Source of the DNA: ZC4RG30 sp965652645
Lineage (GTDB): Bacteria; Pseudomonadota; Gammaproteobacteria; Steroidobacterales; Steroidobacteraceae
Direction: 5' to 3'
Length of the DNA stretch: 64,000 nt
NCBI GenBank assembly: GCA_965652645.1
Contig: CBFGXE010000001.1
Coordinates: 133,973 to 197,972 of the forward strand
The notes under the pieces were generated by a model, which was not told the DNA's origin, searched no databases, and saw only the letters and a list, made by a program, of their open reading frames with translations. Both the position numbers and the translations under genes were made by a program. Numbering within the stretch: the first letter of the stretch is position 1; every line of letters starts with the position of its first letter. Shown here in pieces: positions 8,580-17,362 of this stretch.

Positions 8580-9688
8580 TCCGCCCGCTGCTTCGCGAGC
8601 GCGGCGCGGATCGCCCCCCGGGCCGCCGCAAGGTCCAGCTTGCCGGCGGCGAATTGCTCGGCCTGTTCGAACAATTCGGCATACGCCCCGGACTGGTCGC
8701 TGTTGGCGTTGAGCCGGACCGAACCACCCGGGGCGAGCATCTGGTCCCACGCGACCAGCACCTCGCGCCAGTAGGCGCGTGTTGCATCGTAGTATTTGCC
8801 GGCCTCGGCAAAGTAGTCGCCACCGATGCGTTCGTAGCGCGCCACGCCATACTCGCGTCCCACGTAAGGCAGCGCCGCGCCACTGGCCTCCTTCAGGTTG
8901 TTCTCTTCCTGCAGCCAGCCGGCTGGCAGAACGGTATGGCGGTTCGTGCCCCGCAGCAGCTGGTAGTCCTGCCGCACCGACCATTCGCGGCGCGGCAGCG
9001 GGCGCGCGGTCTCGCCGCTGATCCAGGTGGAGAAGGCGGCGCCGTGCTCCCAGCGGCCGAGCGATCCATAACGCGGGGATTCATCGACCTGGTACACCAC
9101 CTGCGCCCACTTGCCGCGGCGCTCCGCCTCGCCGAGCACGCGGCGCGTCCAGCGGTTTTCGCCCTGGTATTCCACCAGGTGCGTGGGTTCATATATCCAG
9201 TCCTGCCGCCAGTGCTTGGTGACCATGGGCGCCATGGGCTTGCCATCCGGTCCCACCACATGCATCTCGAGGATGTGCACCAGGCTGATGTGGCGCGGTT
9301 CGTCGCGATCGATGAACACCTTCTCGGTACCCCAGGACTGGTACGGCCGGGCGCGCGAACCATCGCCGGTGAAGGCCGCCACCTCGAGGAAATCGAAGTT
9401 CACCCGGAAACCACCGGTCATGGCGAGGATGGCGCGCCGGTCGCGCTCCAGGTCGGGGATGCCCGGCTCCCGCAGGGCCACCCACTGCGGCGAGGGCGCG
9501 GTCTCCAGCTTCACCTCCGCGCCGCGGGTGCTGCCACCGCGCGGCGCGGGCGCGGCCGGACCCACGGGCCAGCTGAAGGTGTAGCGTGATTCAACGCGCT
9601 GCGGGGCGGCGGCGGTCTCCGCCGCGACCGCCGCCAGGGGCGCTGCCGCCAGCACCGCGGCCAGGAAGAAGCTACGCAAGGTCTGCAT
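8576..9688 (-). CDS. DUF6607-like exported protein
   Basis: The 370-residue protein has a clear Sec signal peptide (MQTLRSFFLAAVLAAAPLAAVAA) and a mostly beta mature region with LEMHVVGPDGKPMAPMVTKH, WRQDWIYEPTHLVEYQGENR and AERRGKWAQVVYQVDESPRY. This resembles the uncharacterised DUF6607 family, which I recall as frequent beside PepSY/TonB-receptor genes; that placement fits here. The start at 9688 has AAGGA upstream and its own promoter. The 3' end overlaps the PepSY gene by four bases tail-to-tail. A role in iron or haem handling is inference from context only. Confidence 0.75.
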   Translation of the reverse strand: MQTLRSFFLAAVLAAAPLAAVAAETAAAPQRVESRYTFSWPVGPAAPAPRGGSTRGAEVKLETAPSPQWVALREPGIPDLERDRRAILAMTGGFRVNFDFLEVAAFTGDGSRARPYQSWGTEKVFIDRDEPRHISLVHILEMHVVGPDGKPMAPMVTKHWRQDWIYEPTHLVEYQGENRWTRRVLGEAERRGKWAQVVYQVDESPRYGSLGRWEHGAAFSTWISGETARPLPRREWSVRQDYQLLRGTNRHTVLPAGWLQEENNLKEASGAALPYVGREYGVARYERIGGDYFAEAGKYYDATRAYWREVLVAWDQMLAPGGSVRLNANSDQSGAYAELFEQAEQFAAGKLDLAAARGAIRAALAKQRAD

Positions 9689-9714
9689 CAGGGAGTCCTT
9701 GGGGGCCTCTGGCG

Positions 9715-9742
9715 AGTATAGGAGGGCGGTTCCCGTTGACAA
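9715..9742 (-). promoter_or_regulatory. Promoter of the DUF6607-like gene
   Basis: On the minus strand TTGTCA (9742-9737) and TATACT (9720-9715) are separated by 16 bases, a good sigma-70 promoter 27 bases before the start codon. The same bases read TTGACA on the plus strand, a possible -35 for queH, but no matching -10 is visible there. Confidence 0.6.
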
Positions 9743-9815
9743 CCCGGCATCCGGCGCACACTGCGGCCCCCGGAGGCTAGAATTCCCGCCCGTGGTCCGT
9801 ATTTCCCTGCCTGCC

Positions 9816-10478
9816 ATGACTGCCGTCACCGACACCGAACGCCCCCGCCTCCAGCCACCCAGGGAGGGCCCGCTGCTGCTGCATTCCTGCTGCGCGCCCT
9901 GCTCCGGCGAGGTGATGGAGGCACTGCTGGCGTCGGGGATCCAGTACACCATCTTCTTCTACAACCCGAACATCCACCCGAAGCAGGAATACCTGCTGCG
10001 CAAGGAAGAGAACATCCGCTTCGCGGAGAAGCACGGCATCGGGTTCATCGACGCCGACTACGACACCAGCAAGTGGTTCCAGCGGGTGAAGGGGCTGGAG
10101 CACGAGCCGGAGCGCGGCGCGCGCTGCACCGCCTGCTTCGACATGCGCTTCGAGCGCACCGCGCTGTACGCGCACGAGCACGGCTTCCCGATGATCGCAA
10201 GCGTGCTGGGCATCTCGCGCTGGAAGGACATGAACCAGATCAACGGCTGCGGCATCCGCGCCGCGGCGCGCTACCCGGACCTGGTGTACTGGGACTACAA
10301 CTGGCGCAAGGGCGGCGGCGCCCAGCGCATGATCGAGATCAGCAAACGCGAGCAGTTCTACCAGCAGGAATATTGCGGCTGCGTGTATTCACTCCGCGAC
10401 ACGAACGCCCATCGTGCCGCGCAGGGCCGCAAGCCGATCGAGATCGGCGTGCTGTATTACGGACGCGATCCGAGCTGA
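9816..10478 (+). CDS. queH: Epoxyqueuosine reductase QueH
   Basis: This protein of about 220 residues belongs to the DUF208/QueH family, which reduces epoxyqueuosine to queuosine in tRNA and replaces the cobalamin-dependent QueG. The family motif LLLHSCCAPCS (Cys25, Cys26, Cys29) and FYNPNIHPKQEY are intact, as are downstream RCTACFDMR and QEYCGCVYSL, giving the iron-sulfur/iron-binding cysteines. The ATG at 9816 is chosen; GTG codons at about 9792 are alternatives because no strong ribosome binding site decides. The gene overlaps the aminotransferase tail-to-tail by 22 bases. Confidence 0.92.
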   Translation: MTAVTDTERPRLQPPREGPLLLHSCCAPCSGEVMEALLASGIQYTIFFYNPNIHPKQEYLLRKEENIRFAEKHGIGFIDADYDTSKWFQRVKGLEHEPERGARCTACFDMRFERTALYAHEHGFPMIASVLGISRWKDMNQINGCGIRAAARYPDLVYWDYNWRKGGGAQRMIEISKREQFYQQEYCGCVYSLRDTNAHRAAQGRKPIEIGVLYYGRDPS

Positions 10479-11593
10479 TCCAGCGCGGCGGCAAGGTGGG
10501 CCACGGTGCGGTCCACGTTGCGCAGCTTCTCCAGGCCGAAAAGGCCCATGCGGAAGGTACTGAACCGGGGCCCTTCGCCACACTGCAGGGGCACGCCCGA
10601 GGCCGCCTGCAGGCCGACACCGAGGAACTTCCTGCCGCTCTGGATATCCGGGTCTGTGGTGTAGCTGACCACCACGCCGGGAGCCTTCCAGCCCTCGGCG
10701 GCCACGCTCGGGAATCCACGCGATTCCAGCAGCGCGCGCACCTTGCTGCCCAGCTCCACCTGCTGCGTGCGCAACTTCCCGAAGCCATCGGCGCGCGTCT
10801 CCAGGATGGCATCGCGCAGGCGCACCAGCGCATCGGTGGGCATGGTGGCGTGGTAGGAATGCTGGCCCTTCTCGTAGCCTTCGGCGATCTGCATCCACTT
10901 CTTCAGGTCGCAGGCGAAACTGGAGCTCTGCGTGGCGTCGATGGCGGCGCGGGCGCGCTCGCCCAGCATCACCATCGCGCAGCAGGGTGAGCTGCTCCAG
11001 CCCTTCTGCGGGGCCGACAGCAGGATGTCGACGCCGGTGGCCTTCATGTCCACCCACATGGCGCCCGAGGCGATGCAGTCGAGCACGAACAGCGCGCCCA
11101 CTTCGCGCGCGGCGGCGCCGACCACCTTCAGGTAGTCATCGGGCAGGATGATGCCGCTGGCGGTTTCCACATGCGGCGCGAACACCAGCTTCGGCTTCTC
11201 GGCGCGGATGGTGGCCGCCACCTCTTCCGCCGGGCACGGCGCCCAGGGGGCCTGCGGGCCGCTGCCCTGCTGCGTGGCCTTGCAGACCACCTCGCCGGCG
11301 CCCAGCCCGCCCATCTGCAGGATCTGGCTCCAGCGGTAGCTGAAGAAGCCATTGCGGACCACCAGCACCTTCTCGCGGTTGGCGAACTGGCGCACCACGG
11401 CCTCCATGCCGAAGGTGCCGCTGCCGGGCACCAGCACCACGGTCCCGGCGGCATAGACTTCCTTCAGGGCACCGATGATGTCCTGCATCACGCCGACGAA
11501 GCGCTTTGACATGTGGTTGAGCGCGCGGTCGGTGTAGACCACCGAGAATTCAAGCAATCCGTCGGGGTCCACGTTGGGAAGCAAGCCGGGCAT
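10457..11593 (-). CDS. Class V PLP-dependent aminotransferase (alanine-glyoxylate aminotransferase-like)
   Basis: This 378-residue fold-type I enzyme carries the PLP lysine in LLSAPQKGWSS (Lys197), phosphate-binding VPGSGTFGMEAVV near 56-68 and LFVLDCIASGAMWVDM with the PLP-ring aspartate near 172. The family includes serine-pyruvate, alanine-glyoxylate and aminoethylphosphonate transaminases; the true substrate is not clear. The ATG at 11593, preceded by GGAGA at a good distance, is preferred to the GTG one codon earlier. It appears monocistronic. Confidence 0.85.
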   Translation of the reverse strand: MPGLLPNVDPDGLLEFSVVYTDRALNHMSKRFVGVMQDIIGALKEVYAAGTVVLVPGSGTFGMEAVVRQFANREKVLVVRNGFFSYRWSQILQMGGLGAGEVVCKATQQGSGPQAPWAPCPAEEVAATIRAEKPKLVFAPHVETASGIILPDDYLKVVGAAAREVGALFVLDCIASGAMWVDMKATGVDILLSAPQKGWSSSPCCAMVMLGERARAAIDATQSSSFACDLKKWMQIAEGYEKGQHSYHATMPTDALVRLRDAILETRADGFGKLRTQQVELGSKVRALLESRGFPSVAAEGWKAPGVVVSYTTDPDIQSGRKFLGVGLQAASGVPLQCGEGPRFSTFRMGLFGLEKLRNVDRTVAHLAAALDQLGSRP

Positions 11594-11662
11594 CACGATC
11601 TCCGTTGTGTTCGTCGCATCAGGCAGCGCGGCATTGTAGGGGCCGCGCCTGCCCCTGTCCCG

Positions 11663-12100
11663 TCAGGCCGCGGCCGGCGGGACCGGATCCGCGGTATTGC
11701 GCACCGCGATCACCGTGAGGGTGCGCGGCCCGCCCACCGGCGAGGGCCAGTCGATGGACTGTCCCGGGCGCATGCCCAGGAGCGCTGCACCAATCGAGGT
11801 GAGCACCGAGATGCGGTCCTGGGTCACGTCGGCCTCGTGCGGCCACGCCAGGCCCACTTCGCGCAGGCGGCCGGTCTGGTCGTCGCGGAAGGTGACCTGC
11901 GAGCCCACGCGCGCAAAGTCGCTGCCGATGGCCTCGTCGGGCAACACCCTGGCCCGGCCGAGCTCGCGGTCCAGGTATTCGGCCACCAGCGGCGAGGTGC
12001 GCGCGGCCGCCTGGGCGAGGCCCTGCAGGCGGTCGTATTCGCTGGCGGGAATGATGATTTCGGGCAGCGCAGCCGCCCGGGAATGCTGGTTGAGTTCCAT
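11663..12100 (-). CDS. rnk: Nucleoside diphosphate kinase regulator Rnk (GreA/GreB C-terminal fold)
   Basis: The 145-residue protein starts at 12100 behind AGGAG. It has a short N-terminal helical part (ASEYDRLQGLAQAA) and a GreA/B-type C-terminal domain (ARVGSQVTFRDDQTGRLREVGLAWPHEADVTQDRISVLTSIGAALLG). This layout matches Rnk, an RNA-polymerase secondary-channel protein that lacks the long GreA coiled coil. The length is close to the roughly 136 residues of the enterobacterial protein. It is divergent from the peroxiredoxin gene. Confidence 0.88.
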   Translation of the reverse strand: MELNQHSRAAALPEIIIPASEYDRLQGLAQAAARTSPLVAEYLDRELGRARVLPDEAIGSDFARVGSQVTFRDDQTGRLREVGLAWPHEADVTQDRISVLTSIGAALLGMRPGQSIDWPSPVGGPRTLTVIAVRNTADPVPPAAA

Positions 12101-12331
12101 GGTTTTCGCGCTCCTGTTGCAGTGAAGACAGGGCGGAGGGGACTTGCTCCGCCCGTGGGACTACCCCGGGCGAAGCACACAAGCGGCTACGCCCGGGGCG
12201 GGGGACCCTGGATGGAATGACCGGCCGCCGGAAAGGCAGGCAGGCAGGTGGAATGGACGTAGCGGGACATGCAACGAGCATAGCCCCTGCCCGCCCCAAG
12301 TCAACCGCCGGGAACCGGATCAGGTATTTAC

Positions 12332-12344
12332 ATCACATTGTGAT
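12332..12344 (+). promoter_or_regulatory. 13-bp palindrome in the peroxiredoxin promoter region
   Basis: The sequence atcacattgtgat is a perfect 6-1-6 palindrome. It sits in an AT-rich patch (tatttacatcacattgtgatatattt) within an otherwise GC-rich gap and about 40 bases before the peroxiredoxin start. TTTACA (12327-12332) and TATATT (12344-12349) flank it but are too close together for a standard promoter. It is probably an operator for an unidentified redox or CRP/FNR-like regulator. The remainder of the 280-base gap holds nothing else I recognise. Confidence 0.5.
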
Positions 12345-12382
12345 ATATTTGCGTCCCGATCACCTGATTCATGGAGTCACCC

Positions 12383-13015
12383 ATGGCATTGCAACTTGGA
12401 GATGTCGCCCCGGATTTCACGGCTGTCACGACGCAGGGCACCATCAATTTCCACGACTGGCTGGGCAGTTCCTGGGCGGTGCTGTTCTCCCATCCGAAGG
12501 ACTTCACGCCCGTATGCACCACCGAACTGGGCTTCACTGAGAAGGTCCGCCCCGAATTCGAAAAACGCGGCGTGAAGGTGATCGGCCTTTCGGTTGACGG
12601 CATCAATGACCATGAGCGCTGGGCCGACGACATCGAGCAGACCCAGGGCGCGCGGCCACGCTTCCCCATCATCGCGGACCCGGACCGCACGGTGGCCACC
12701 GCCTACGGGATGCTGCATCCCAAGGCCGATTCCACCCACACCGTGCGCTCTGTATTCATCATCGATCCGGCGAAGAAGATCCGCGCCTCCATCACCTACC
12801 CGGCTTCCACCGGGCGCAACTTCAACGAGGTGCTGCGGGTGATCGATTCGCTGCAGCTCACCGACAAGCACAAGGTGGCCACGCCAGTGAACTGGAACCC
12901 GGGTGATGAGGTGATCATCGTGCCGTCGGTTTCCAACGACGAGGCACGTAACCTCTTCCCGGGGGGCTGGAACGAACAGCGGCCCTACCTGCGGCTGGTG
13001 AAGCAGCCCGCCTGA
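12383..13015 (+). CDS. 1-Cys (Prx6-type) peroxiredoxin
   Basis: The 210-residue thiol peroxidase has the catalytic motif DFTPVCTTELG (peroxidatic Cys45) and the long Prx6-type C-terminal domain (KVATPVNWNPGDEVIIVPSV). No resolving cysteine is present after residue 45, so it is a 1-Cys enzyme that needs an external thiol. It reduces hydrogen peroxide and organic hydroperoxides in the cytoplasm. The second ATG (12383) is preferred because GGAG lies at the correct distance; the ATG at 12371 would add four residues. Its stop overlaps the cysJ start by one base, so it probably leads the sulfite-reductase operon. Confidence 0.92.
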   Translation: MALQLGDVAPDFTAVTTQGTINFHDWLGSSWAVLFSHPKDFTPVCTTELGFTEKVRPEFEKRGVKVIGLSVDGINDHERWADDIEQTQGARPRFPIIADPDRTVATAYGMLHPKADSTHTVRSVFIIDPAKKIRASITYPASTGRNFNEVLRVIDSLQLTDKHKVATPVNWNPGDEVIIVPSVSNDEARNLFPGGWNEQRPYLRLVKQPA

Positions 13016-14868
13016 TGGCACGCATGGGCGCCATCACGGTCCTGCGCGAGCCGGAGACGGGACTCGAAGCAACCGCCCCGACGATGGCGGATGATCCCTG
13101 GCGCCACGCGCCACTGGACTCCGCCCTTGCCGGGGCGGTGCGCCAGCTGGTGGACCGGCTCGGCCCGGCGCAGCGACTCTGGCTCAGCGGCTACCTGGCA
13201 GGCAGCCTCGCGCCCGTTTCCGTGCCCGTTGCGGGGACTGGCGCCAGCCCTGCGACCGCGCCGGTCACCATTCTCTTCGGCTCGGAAAGCGGCAATTCGC
13301 AGCGCCTTGCACAGCAGCTGGCGAGGCGCCTCGCGGACCTCGGGGCCTCGCACCGGGTGATCGACATGATGGACTGTCGCAAGGCGGACCTGGAGCAGGC
13401 GCAGCGCGTCGTGGCCATCGTCAGCACCCACGGCGATGGCGATCCGCCTGAAACCGCGCATGGCCTCTTCGAGCTGCTTGCCGGCAGCCGGGCGCCCGCC
13501 CTGGCCGGCAAGCAATTTGCCGTGCTGGCCCTGGGAGACAGCAGTTACGAGCATTTCTGCGCCGCGGGCAGGAAACTCGATGCACGCCTGGAGCAATTGG
13601 GAGCCCGGCGCCTGCTGTCGAGGGTGGATTGCGACGTGGACTTCGAGGCCGCGGCGGAGGCGTGGCTTGACGCGATTGCGGCGAGCCTGGCCGAGGCGCC
13701 GGCCGTTTCGGCGCCCGCTGCGGCTGGCGCGGCCGGCGCACGGCCGCCGGCGCGCAGCTGGAGCCGGAAGAACCCGCTGCACGCGACAACACTGGCCAAC
13801 CAGAAGCTCACCATGCCGCAGGCTTTCCGGGAGGTGCGCCATGTTGAACTCTCGGTGCCCGACACCGAAATGCGCTACGCGCCAGGCGATGCGCTGGGCG
13901 TCGTGCCGCGCAACGACGCAAATCTGGTCGCCGCGCTGCTGGCCCGGCTCGGCTTCGACCAGGACGTCCCGGTGCAGGCAGCCGGACACGACATGCCGTT
14001 GCGCGCAGCCCTGCTGGAACACCGCGAGCTCGCCACGCTGACGGCACCCTTCCTCCAACGCTATGCCGAAGCGACGGGGGACGCCGACCTGTTGCGCCTG
14101 GTAAAGGCAACAGCAGAACTGCAGGACTTCCTGCACGGACGCGACCTGCTTGACCTCGTGCAGGCATACCCGCCCCGGGGGCTTGATGCGACCACCCTGG
14201 TGCAACTGCTGCCGCCGCTGGCGCCCCGCCTGTATTCCATTTCTTCCAGCGCTCTCGCCACGCCGGGGGAGGTGCATCTCACCGTCGGCCTGGTTGCCTA
14301 CCAGGTCCGCGATCGTGCACGGCGTGGCGTGGTCTCGGGCATGTTCGCGGACCTGGCCGAAGGACAGGCCCTGCCGGTCTATCTGCACCGCAATGAAGGC
14401 TTCCGCCTGCCGACCGACCCGCACACGCCCGTCGTGATGGTGGGTGCCGGCACCGGCGTGGCGCCGTATCGAGGTTTCCTCGCCGAGCGCGAGGCCGGCG
14501 GCTCCACCGGACGCAACTGGCTGGTGTTCGGCAACCGCTCCTTCGAGCATGACTTCCTCTACCAGAGCGAATTGCTGGCCTGGCGCCGGCACGGCCTGTT
14601 GACGCGGCTCGACGTGGCCTTCTCGCGCGACCAGGCGCAGAAGTGCTACGTGCAACACCGCCTGCGCGAGGAGGGCGCCCGGCTCTGGGCCTGGCTCAAT
14701 GAAGGCGCGCACCTGTACCTGTGCGGCGACGCGCAGCACATGGCGCCAGACGTGGAGCGTGCCCTGCTTGATGTCTTCCGCGTGCATGGCGGACTCGACG
14801 GGGAGGCTGCGGCCGAACACCTGCGCCAGCTGCGTCGCGAGCGGCGTTTCCAGAAGGATGTGTACTGA
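13015..14868 (+). CDS. cysJ: Sulfite reductase [NADPH] flavoprotein alpha subunit
   Basis: The 617-residue diflavin reductase passes electrons from NADPH via FAD and FMN to CysI. In order it has LWLSGYLAG (about 60), a flavodoxin domain (about 84-230, TILFGSESGNSQRLAQ, STHGDGDPPE, LALGDSSY), an FAD domain (RLYSISSSALATPGEV) and an NADPH domain (VVMVGAGTGVAPYRGFLAER, LYLCGDAQHMA), ending in KDVY. Length is usual for CysJ. The start at 13015 overlaps the peroxiredoxin stop; a later ATG at 13084 (MADDPW) gives a more typical N-terminus. It overlaps cysI by one base. Confidence 0.95.
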   Translation: MARMGAITVLREPETGLEATAPTMADDPWRHAPLDSALAGAVRQLVDRLGPAQRLWLSGYLAGSLAPVSVPVAGTGASPATAPVTILFGSESGNSQRLAQQLARRLADLGASHRVIDMMDCRKADLEQAQRVVAIVSTHGDGDPPETAHGLFELLAGSRAPALAGKQFAVLALGDSSYEHFCAAGRKLDARLEQLGARRLLSRVDCDVDFEAAAEAWLDAIAASLAEAPAVSAPAAAGAAGARPPARSWSRKNPLHATTLANQKLTMPQAFREVRHVELSVPDTEMRYAPGDALGVVPRNDANLVAALLARLGFDQDVPVQAAGHDMPLRAALLEHRELATLTAPFLQRYAEATGDADLLRLVKATAELQDFLHGRDLLDLVQAYPPRGLDATTLVQLLPPLAPRLYSISSSALATPGEVHLTVGLVAYQVRDRARRGVVSGMFADLAEGQALPVYLHRNEGFRLPTDPHTPVVMVGAGTGVAPYRGFLAEREAGGSTGRNWLVFGNRSFEHDFLYQSELLAWRRHGLLTRLDVAFSRDQAQKCYVQHRLREEGARLWAWLNEGAHLYLCGDAQHMAPDVERALLDVFRVHGGLDGEAAAEHLRQLRRERRFQKDVY

Positions 14869-16604
14869 TGAGCGACGTGCTGCCACGCAATGACCTCTCC
14901 GCGCCACTGGACCAATTGCACTCCAACGAGCGCGTGAAGCATGAAAGCCGCCAGCTGCGCGGCACGCTGCAGGCCAGCCTCGCCGATGCCGCCACGGGCG
15001 CCGTCGACGAGACCGATACCCTGCTGACCAAGTTCTTCGGCATCTACCAGCAGGATGACCGCGACCTGCGCGAGGAACGGCGCCGCGCGAAGCTGGAGCC
15101 GCGCTACCAGTTCATGGTGCGCGTGCGCCTGCCGGGCGGGGTGTGCCGGCCCCGCCAGTGGCTGGCACTCGACGCCCTCGCCCGCGCCCATGCGGGCGAC
15201 ACGCTGCGCCTCACCACACGCCAGACGTTCCAGTTCCACGGCATCCGCAAGCATCAGCTGCGGGCGCACCTCCAGGGCTTGCATGCCGTGGGACTGGACA
15301 CCATCGCCGCCTGCGGCGATGACAACCGCAACGTGATCTGCACGGCCAACCCCCTGCTCTCGCCCGCGCACGCGGCGGTGAGCGAGCTGGCGCACCGCAT
15401 CGGCGCGCACCTGCTGCCGCGTACCGGCGCCTATCGCGAGGTATTCCTGGGCGAGGCGGCAGCAACACAGGATGGCGGGCCGGAGGAGCCGCTCTATGGC
15501 ACCACCTACCTGCCGCGCAAGTTCAAGATCGCGCTGGCCGTGCCACCGCGCAATGACGTGGACGTCTTCGCCCATGACCTGGGTTTCATTGCCGTGGTCG
15601 AGGACGGCCGCATCATCGGCTACAACGTGCTCGCTGGTGGCGGCATGGGCAGGACGCACAACCAGCCGCAGACCTTTCCGCGGCTGGCCGAGCCGGTTGG
15701 CCTGTGCAGGCCGGAAGATGTGCTTGCGGTCGCCGAGCAAGCGATGTGCATCCAGCGCGATTTCGGCGATCGCCGTGACCGGGCGCACGCCCGCTTCAAG
15801 TACACCATCGAGGACCGGGGCATTCCCTGGTTCCGGGCGGAGCTGGAGCGGCGCCTGGGGCATACGCTGGACGAGGCGCGGCTGGTGCGGTTCACGACCT
15901 CCGCCGATCCCTACGGCTGGGAAAGGTCCGCCGATGGCCTGTGGCATTTCGCGCTGCATGTGCCCAACGGCAGGCTGGTGGATCGCCCGGGGACGACCTG
16001 GCTGACGGGTCTGCGCGAAATTGCCGCCATCCACCAGGGTGTATTCGCGCTCACCACGAACCAGAACGTCATCATCGCCGGCGTATCTGGAATGCAACGC
16101 CCGAGGATCGAGGCGTTGCTCAATGCGCACGGACTCTCCCAGGCACAGCCCCGGGATCCGCTGCGCGCCCGGGCCATGGCATGTGTGGCGCTGCCCACCT
16201 GCGGGCTGGCCATGGCCGAAAGCGAGCGATACCTGCCCTCGCTGCTGGACCGGATTGCCTCGATCCTCGCCGAATTCGGCCTTTCATCGCAGCCCATCTC
16301 GGTACGCATGAGCGGCTGTCCCAATGGCTGCTCGCGACCCTTCCTCGCCGAGATTGCCCTTGTCGGCAAGGCGCCCGGGCGATACGACCTCTACCTGGGG
16401 GCCAGTCCCTCTGGCCAGCGGCTCAACGTGCTGCACCGGCAGACCCTGGATGAGGCGCGGATCCTCGAGGAGTTGCGCGCGGTGCTGGGTCGCTTTGCCC
16501 GGGAGCGCCACGAGGGCGAAGCCTTCGGAGACTTCGTGGCCCGGGCGGGAATCGTGACGCCACCGGGTGCATTGGACGCGCAGAGCGGGGCACTGCAGGC
16601 CTGA
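14868..16604 (+). CDS. cysI: Sulfite reductase hemoprotein beta subunit
   Basis: The 578-residue enzyme performs the six-electron reduction of sulfite to sulfide. Its two ferredoxin-like/sirohaem repeats are visible (RLTTRQTFQFHGIRKHQLR and FALTTNQNVIIAGV). The cysteines for the 4Fe-4S/sirohaem centre are in CVALPTCGLAMAESERYLP and SVRMSGCPNGCSRP. N-terminal HSNERVKHESRQLRGTL is typical of bacterial CysI. The ATG overlaps the cysJ stop by one base. No cysH, cysB or sirohaem synthase gene lies nearby in the window. Confidence 0.96.
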   Translation: MSDVLPRNDLSAPLDQLHSNERVKHESRQLRGTLQASLADAATGAVDETDTLLTKFFGIYQQDDRDLREERRRAKLEPRYQFMVRVRLPGGVCRPRQWLALDALARAHAGDTLRLTTRQTFQFHGIRKHQLRAHLQGLHAVGLDTIAACGDDNRNVICTANPLLSPAHAAVSELAHRIGAHLLPRTGAYREVFLGEAAATQDGGPEEPLYGTTYLPRKFKIALAVPPRNDVDVFAHDLGFIAVVEDGRIIGYNVLAGGGMGRTHNQPQTFPRLAEPVGLCRPEDVLAVAEQAMCIQRDFGDRRDRAHARFKYTIEDRGIPWFRAELERRLGHTLDEARLVRFTTSADPYGWERSADGLWHFALHVPNGRLVDRPGTTWLTGLREIAAIHQGVFALTTNQNVIIAGVSGMQRPRIEALLNAHGLSQAQPRDPLRARAMACVALPTCGLAMAESERYLPSLLDRIASILAEFGLSSQPISVRMSGCPNGCSRPFLAEIALVGKAPGRYDLYLGASPSGQRLNVLHRQTLDEARILEELRAVLGRFARERHEGEAFGDFVARAGIVTPPGALDAQSGALQA

Positions 16605-16606
16605 CC

Positions 16607-16744
16607 ATGGATGAGCAGGCTGGAAACCGGCAACGTGCACAGGCGCCCGGACCGCCCCGCCGGGTTGACCCGCTGATGATGATGACGGTGGGGCTGGGCG
16701 CCTTCTTTCTTGCTGTGCTCGCCGTACTCGCCCTGGTCGGCTAG
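16607..16744 (+). CDS. Small single-span membrane protein (45 aa)
   Basis: Two bases after the cysI stop, an ATG opens a 45-codon frame encoding MDEQAGNRQRAQAPGPPRRV, a short hydrophilic basic N-terminus, followed by one hydrophobic span (LMMMTVGLGAFFLAVLAVLALVG) that ends the protein. The spacing suggests it belongs to the peroxiredoxin-cysJ-cysI operon. There is no recognisable family and no function is assigned. The frame is short, but the clean charge/hydrophobic layout favours a real gene. Confidence 0.5.
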   Translation: MDEQAGNRQRAQAPGPPRRVDPLMMMTVGLGAFFLAVLAVLALVG

Positions 16745-16796
16745 GCAACCGGATGTTTGGGATTCCCCCGGCCGGCCTGTACGCTTGCCAGCGAAA

Positions 16797-17204
16797 ATGA
16801 ACAAGTCCGACTTTGAACTGCTGGCCGACTTCCGCTACCAGCTGCGGCGCTTCCTGCGTTTCAGCGAGGAAGCCATCAAGGCCGAGGGGCTCACCCCGCA
16901 GCAGTACCAGCTGCTGCTCCAGATCAAGGGTTTTCCCGGTCGCAACTGGGCCTATGTGGGAGAGCTCGCGGAGCGGCTGCAGGCGAAGCATCACGGCACG
17001 GTCGCGCTGGTGTCGCGCTGCGAGCTCGCCGGGCTGGTGCGCCGGGAAACCGACCCGCATGACAAGCGCCAGGTGCGCGTGCACCTCACGGATGTCGGGG
17101 AGAACCGGCTGACCCGGCTTGCCAGGCTGCACAAGGATGAGCTGCAGTCGCTGGCAAGCGTGTTCCGTGTGTCGCGTATCGCAGCGTTCAACGACCGGGG
17201 CTAA
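16797..17204 (+). CDS. MarR-family transcriptional regulator
   Basis: The 135-residue winged-helix regulator has the MarR core LTPQQYQLLLQIKG, VGELAERLQAKHHGTVALVSRCELAGLVRRETDPHDKRQVRVHLTDVGE with the conserved D-x-R wing. The start at 16797 follows GCGAAA with no strong ribosome binding site; earlier frames overlap the small membrane protein and have no family content. It ends rather abruptly (VFRVSRIAAFNDRG), a few helix turns short of many homologues. The ligand is unknown, but placement after the sulfur genes suggests it could regulate them. Confidence 0.85.
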   Translation: MNKSDFELLADFRYQLRRFLRFSEEAIKAEGLTPQQYQLLLQIKGFPGRNWAYVGELAERLQAKHHGTVALVSRCELAGLVRRETDPHDKRQVRVHLTDVGENRLTRLARLHKDELQSLASVFRVSRIAAFNDRG

Positions 17205-17341
17205 CCAGAAGACAGATCGAGGTCGCCTCCGGTGTGTTGAGCGAGAAACAGTTGGCCGAATTCGAGGACTTTCTCGACGAGAGGGTCAAAGGCGCAATGC
17301 TGGTGTGGGGGCTCATTCCGGATCCACCGGAGCCTCGATAA
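17198..17341 (+). pseudogene. Orphan open stretch between MarR gene and tRNA-Ser, possible gene remnant
   Basis: An in-frame stretch without a convincing start reads RRQIEVASGVLSEKQLAEFE... and ends LIPDPPEPR followed by TAA. It looks like the C-terminus of a protein: it has normal amino-acid composition and an amphipathic acidic helix (LAEFEDFLDERVKG). It has no upstream body. It lies between the MarR stop and the 3' end of tRNA-Ser, the side on which integrated elements usually sit. A decayed fragment is likely. A short peptide starting at the GTG near 17231 is the alternative. Confidence 0.3.
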
Positions 17342-17362
17342 CTGACATCGACAGGGGAGTAA

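Noticed and set aside
12327..12349. TTTACA and TATATT as the peroxiredoxin promoter
   Set aside because: Only 11 bases separate them, too close for sigma-70; kept only as an AT-rich operator region.
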